Shown here piece after piece: positions 60,401-64,000 of a DNA stretch of 64,000 nucleotides (positions are counted from its first letter, which is position 1; every line of letters begins with the position of its first letter). Where the stretch lies: assembly GCA_018697195.1 (NCBI GenBank), contig CM031879.1, positions 41,815,715 through 41,879,714 of the forward strand. The letters run 5' to 3'. The DNA comes from Certhia americana (taxonomy: Eukaryota; Chordata; Aves; Passeriformes; Certhiidae). The position numbers and the translations under genes are program-made. Below the pieces are notes generated by a model. It did not search any database and had not been told where the DNA came from. It worked only from the letters and a program-made list of their open reading frames with translations.

Positions 60401-63400
60401 AAAAGGAAAACGCCTCCACACCACAGAATCATTTCAGGTTAACTGACACTTTAACCATATGGAAAACATTCATGACTATTCTACCATATAAATGCTACAG
60501 GACAGCTTAGCCCAAACCAAAAACCAGGATACACTTTTATATGCTTGGTACTCACATGACTAGGCTTTAAGTTTCAATAGATTTGAGTATCTAAGTTTCA
60601 CCATTGACCTTCCAGAAACACCAGGCCAGCACCCCCAGCTGCAGCCTGTTTCCAGTGAGCTGCATGAACAAAAAGCCAATAGCAGTGATTGAAACCCAGG
60701 GCTGTAACACCTTCTGGCCACAGCCTATGTTTGCCCATCTCTCAGAATCCAGACTCACATTAGCAACTCTCACACAGCTGTATTGTATTGTGTTTATATA
60801 AACAGTAAGATGACAGGGCTTTCTCAGATAACATCTCTAAGCATTACAAAAGTAGGTTAAAAGGTCACATTGAGTACAATTAAGACCTGCAGTCCATTTC
60901 AATTTTACAAGTATTTAAATTTCTGGACAAAAAGAGCAATGGTGTATTTATACAGTATTTTACACCAGAATGTAGAATTTATTTCTTCATAGAAAAGAAG
61001 CTGGATTCTTCCTGAGAAGAACAGAACAAACATAATTTCTAGTTCAGTTCTCTCATCTTTATACTGCTATTGATGAGTCAGACTAAAATTGTGTCACAAC
61101 CTACAAGACTACAATTTTGTCATGAATTAGAAATTCTAACCCAGTAGGGCCTCTGCTTCTCAAAGAAAAGTCACATTCCATGGCCAAGTCAAATCAAATC
61201 AGTATCTCTAATTCTTCATTTTCTAAATACTGTTCAGACATTGAAGGAAGTTAATATACTAAGGCAAATCAACCAATCATTTTTGTTCGTGTGCAAAGCA
61301 GGCAAGTACTGTTGAGGTGAAAACAGGCACCACAACCTGATTTGAGAAGCAACTGAAAGAGAATAAAATATCAGCTTTAAAGCACTGACGTGATGTTCTG
61401 TGCAACAGCAGTCTGCATCATCCCAAGGGCATGCATAAAAACAGAAGATTCAATCAATTGCATCGACAATAAGAGACAAGAAGGAAAAAATAAACCGTAA
61501 AGAATGTGGTCTTTTTAAAGACTGCCTTAAAAACCATACATTTTTGCACAACTACTACACCAATTTACATTCTCTGCAATTCTGCTATGAAAAGCCTATT
61601 CAGAAAACATCAAGGTCATATCTTGCTTATATTAGCCAAGAAACACATTCTTACTACACATCTGGAAATTTATGAAGACTACTCAAAAGAACTGTCTGAA
61701 AATTTGTCTTAGATTTAGCCCAGTGGTAGATATTAACACATATTAACAGCTGCTATATTCTAAATGCTGCAGGGATATCATTCAGTGGTTGCTTTGGATT
61801 CCTCAGATAAAAACAGGACAGGAAGTCTCAAACTATGCCTCCATACTGACTCATTGTTTAGATGTTCTGAATGTCCAAAAGAGACTGTCAAGAAATGCAG
61901 GACACAATTTAGAAATGTATCATTCCTTGCAAACAAAAGAAAACAAAACAGAAGCCATCACACAGCTTTTGTTAGTGACACCACTGTACACATGGAAGTT
62001 GGGAAACAATGTTTGGGAACATGGCGATGTGTGTGACTGTCATACATCATTTGTTTGGTTAAGTTGGCTATACGTGGAGACAGATACTTGCCAATATTTT
62101 GGTGGCTATTCCTGCAGTTGAATGGGCCATTGTATTTTAAAGTAAGGCTTCATCACAGCTTGGGGGGCAAGGGAAGTATTAACTGACATTTTCACCAGTT
62201 ATCATATGTCTCAAGCCCTAGTTTGAAAAAGAGGGCTGCAGAGAGGTGCTCAAGAAGATGGCCATAAATCAGGCTGTAGGTGAGTGGCAAGAAACCCTTC
62301 CCAAAACAGGACACTGCAGGTGTGAATGCTTGTGACTGAAAAAACAAAGACCAACTCTCACTGCATAGAAGACAGAGAGGAAGGAAGAGCAAGGAGAACA
62401 GAGGGGCACTTGTGAAGGCACAGCTGAAGAGGTATCAGTGGAAGAAGGGTTAGCAAAGAAATTACAGGTAAAATCTAAAGCAAGGTACTAAGGCTTTTGC
62501 TAACCAAGTAACAGTTTTGCAGGTCTCACAAAGTGTAACCAAACACTGGCCTTGCAATACATCCTATCTCCTTGTTTAAGGAGAATTCACTAGTAAAAAT
62601 CATGAACTCGCAAACTTCTTCAGCACTCTTTGCAAGAAAATGTATTTGAACTCTTCCCAGTACTATGTACTATTCACAATAATATCCACAAGCAAAACCA
62701 CTAAACATTAACAGCTTAAATAAGGCAAACTGAGCCTTATGTCTGCTCAAGCAAACTTATGTCTGCTACATAAGATGACATTGACAACATTTTATCATTG
62801 TTATAATGCTGTCCCAGAAACAGCAGAGATTGAATGAGGTGTGACAGCCTGGCTCTGTTGTTGTTTCAATGTGTTAGCAAAAAATGCAAATTATTCTTCT
62901 CCATCAGCAAACAATCAGCTTGCTTGTTGACTTCTCAGCAGTCAAACGTTTTAACTTTTCATACTAGTCTTGGCTATAATTATTAACAGAATTCCCCACT
63001 TTTCCAATGCTCCTAAGCATTCTCATATAATAAAAGATCAAACTGAAAAAACCCACACAGATATATTGCTTTCTTTCTCACATCTTACAGATATTTACTG
63101 AACCACAGTACAAAGAAACACAGCTTTAGCAATAGGAAACAGCAACAGCTAGAAACAAGTGAATTTGTATTTCAAGTGCTACACTCAATTCATAGTTTTA
63201 TCAAGTTAAAAGCTGTAATCAGCTCTTGACAAGTGAAAAGTACTGACCATGGACCTGACAAAAAGTCAGTGGAAAAAGCAAAAAGTTAGGGTGGACAAGA
63301 ACCCTGCAGTCAAAGCCATAAAATATGCTAAGCACAACCAGCTTAAATAAAACAGTAACTTCTTCAGGTAATCAAACCACCTCTGATGGCTCACATCCCA

Positions 63401-64000
63401 CAACCTATTGACACCATCACATCAGGAATGCCACAGCTTACTCAAGTACAGCACTTTGCTGACCAGACAATAAAGAAACTAAGAAGTTGGCTTGACCACA
63501 ACAGAGCACTCCTGACAGCCTCTGCTTTCAACAAGAGGCAAGGAGGAGTCCATCAAAAGCCATACTCAAGCTGCCCTGGCTCTGAGGTCCCACATCATTC
63601 CAAGAGAGCAGCACAGGTCAGTCTTACCACAGATCCTCCTCACTTTTGCAGGTGACACTTCACACTCCAAATGACATCTCAAGTTATCTCTAGAATAATC
63701 AATGTATTGATTCCTTCCATCATTTTTGAGAATAATATCCAACAATTTGAAGTTTTCCCTTCAAAAATACAGTGCAAATACACATCAAGTGTAAGGAAGG
63801 AAAAAAGCACTACCTAGCAAATGTAACAACAAACCAAATAAAATCACATCACGCACACATCCTACAATAAACACTTAGATTTCAAAACTCAACAAAAGTG
63901 ACATTGGTAGAAACAATACAAAACTTCACCTTTATAAAAACCCATTTAGTGCATAGCAAGCTGCCTACCCCCAGAAGTCAAATCTACCCTCTCAAGGTTT

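Larger units (their letters stand above)
55060..64000 (-). other. EEA1 upstream intron, at least 8.9 kb, partial
   Basis: I searched by eye for the N-terminal exons (human LRRILQR and the Ser/Asn-rich segment before the zinc finger) and found none. They should lie beyond position 64000. It contains a T/G-rich tract at 57190-57287 and GGCA repeats near 57396-57497. Confidence 0.6.

Noticed and set aside
61764..62121. Two overlapping open frames of 90 and 110 codons
   Set aside because: They overlap in different frames inside the EEA1 upstream intron, with no conserved motif, splice context or resemblance to a known family.
1..64000. tRNA, rRNA, snoRNA or CRISPR features
   Set aside because: I saw no tRNA A/B-box pair with a cloverleaf, no C/D or H/ACA arrangement that I could support, and no regularly spaced repeats.

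Overview
The window is vertebrate nuclear DNA, AT-rich and intron-dominated, almost certainly from a bird. The evidence is a CR1 LINE 3' end carrying the octamer-like tail typical of avian CR1, an endogenous-retrovirus solo LTR of a type common in Neoaves and passerines, and two recognisable vertebrate genes that converge tail to tail, as their orthologues do in mammals. No bacterial-type genes, CRISPR arrays or operons are present.

Layout. (1) Positions 1-8968, plus strand: the last six coding exons of PLEKHG7, a Dbl-family Rho guanine-nucleotide exchange factor. They cover the end of the DH domain and the whole PH domain through to the stop codon at 8966-8968. A CR1 LINE fragment (about 4400-5405) lies in the intron before the fifth exon. 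(2) Positions 8969-17345: an 8.4-kb region between the two stop codons with no recognisable coding sequence. It probably holds both 3' UTRs. (3) Positions 17346-55059, minus strand: 27 exons of EEA1 (early endosome antigen 1). They join into one uninterrupted reading frame of 1,370 codons plus stop, from the N-terminal C2H2 zinc finger through the long coiled coil to the C-terminal FYVE domain. Human EEA1 is 1,411 residues, so only about 40 N-terminal residues (probably two exons) are missing and lie beyond the right edge. (4) Positions 55060-64000: the upstream EEA1 intron, with no exon seen.

All splice sites used here are GT-AG, and every exon junction keeps frame when the lengths are counted. 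I number EEA1 exons 3-29 by analogy with a 29-exon gene; the numbering is inferred, but the coordinates and phases are read directly. PLEKHG7 and EEA1 are neighbours, not a functional unit: one activates Rho GTPases at membranes, the other tethers early endosomes through Rab5 and PI3P.

The less ordinary items are a CpG-rich island with a CTCF-like motif inside an EEA1 intron, an internally deleted solo LTR with an exact 5-bp target-site duplication, a near-homopolymeric pyrimidine tract in a 142-bp EEA1 intron, and a pair of overlapping palindromes. I found no convincing new biological system.
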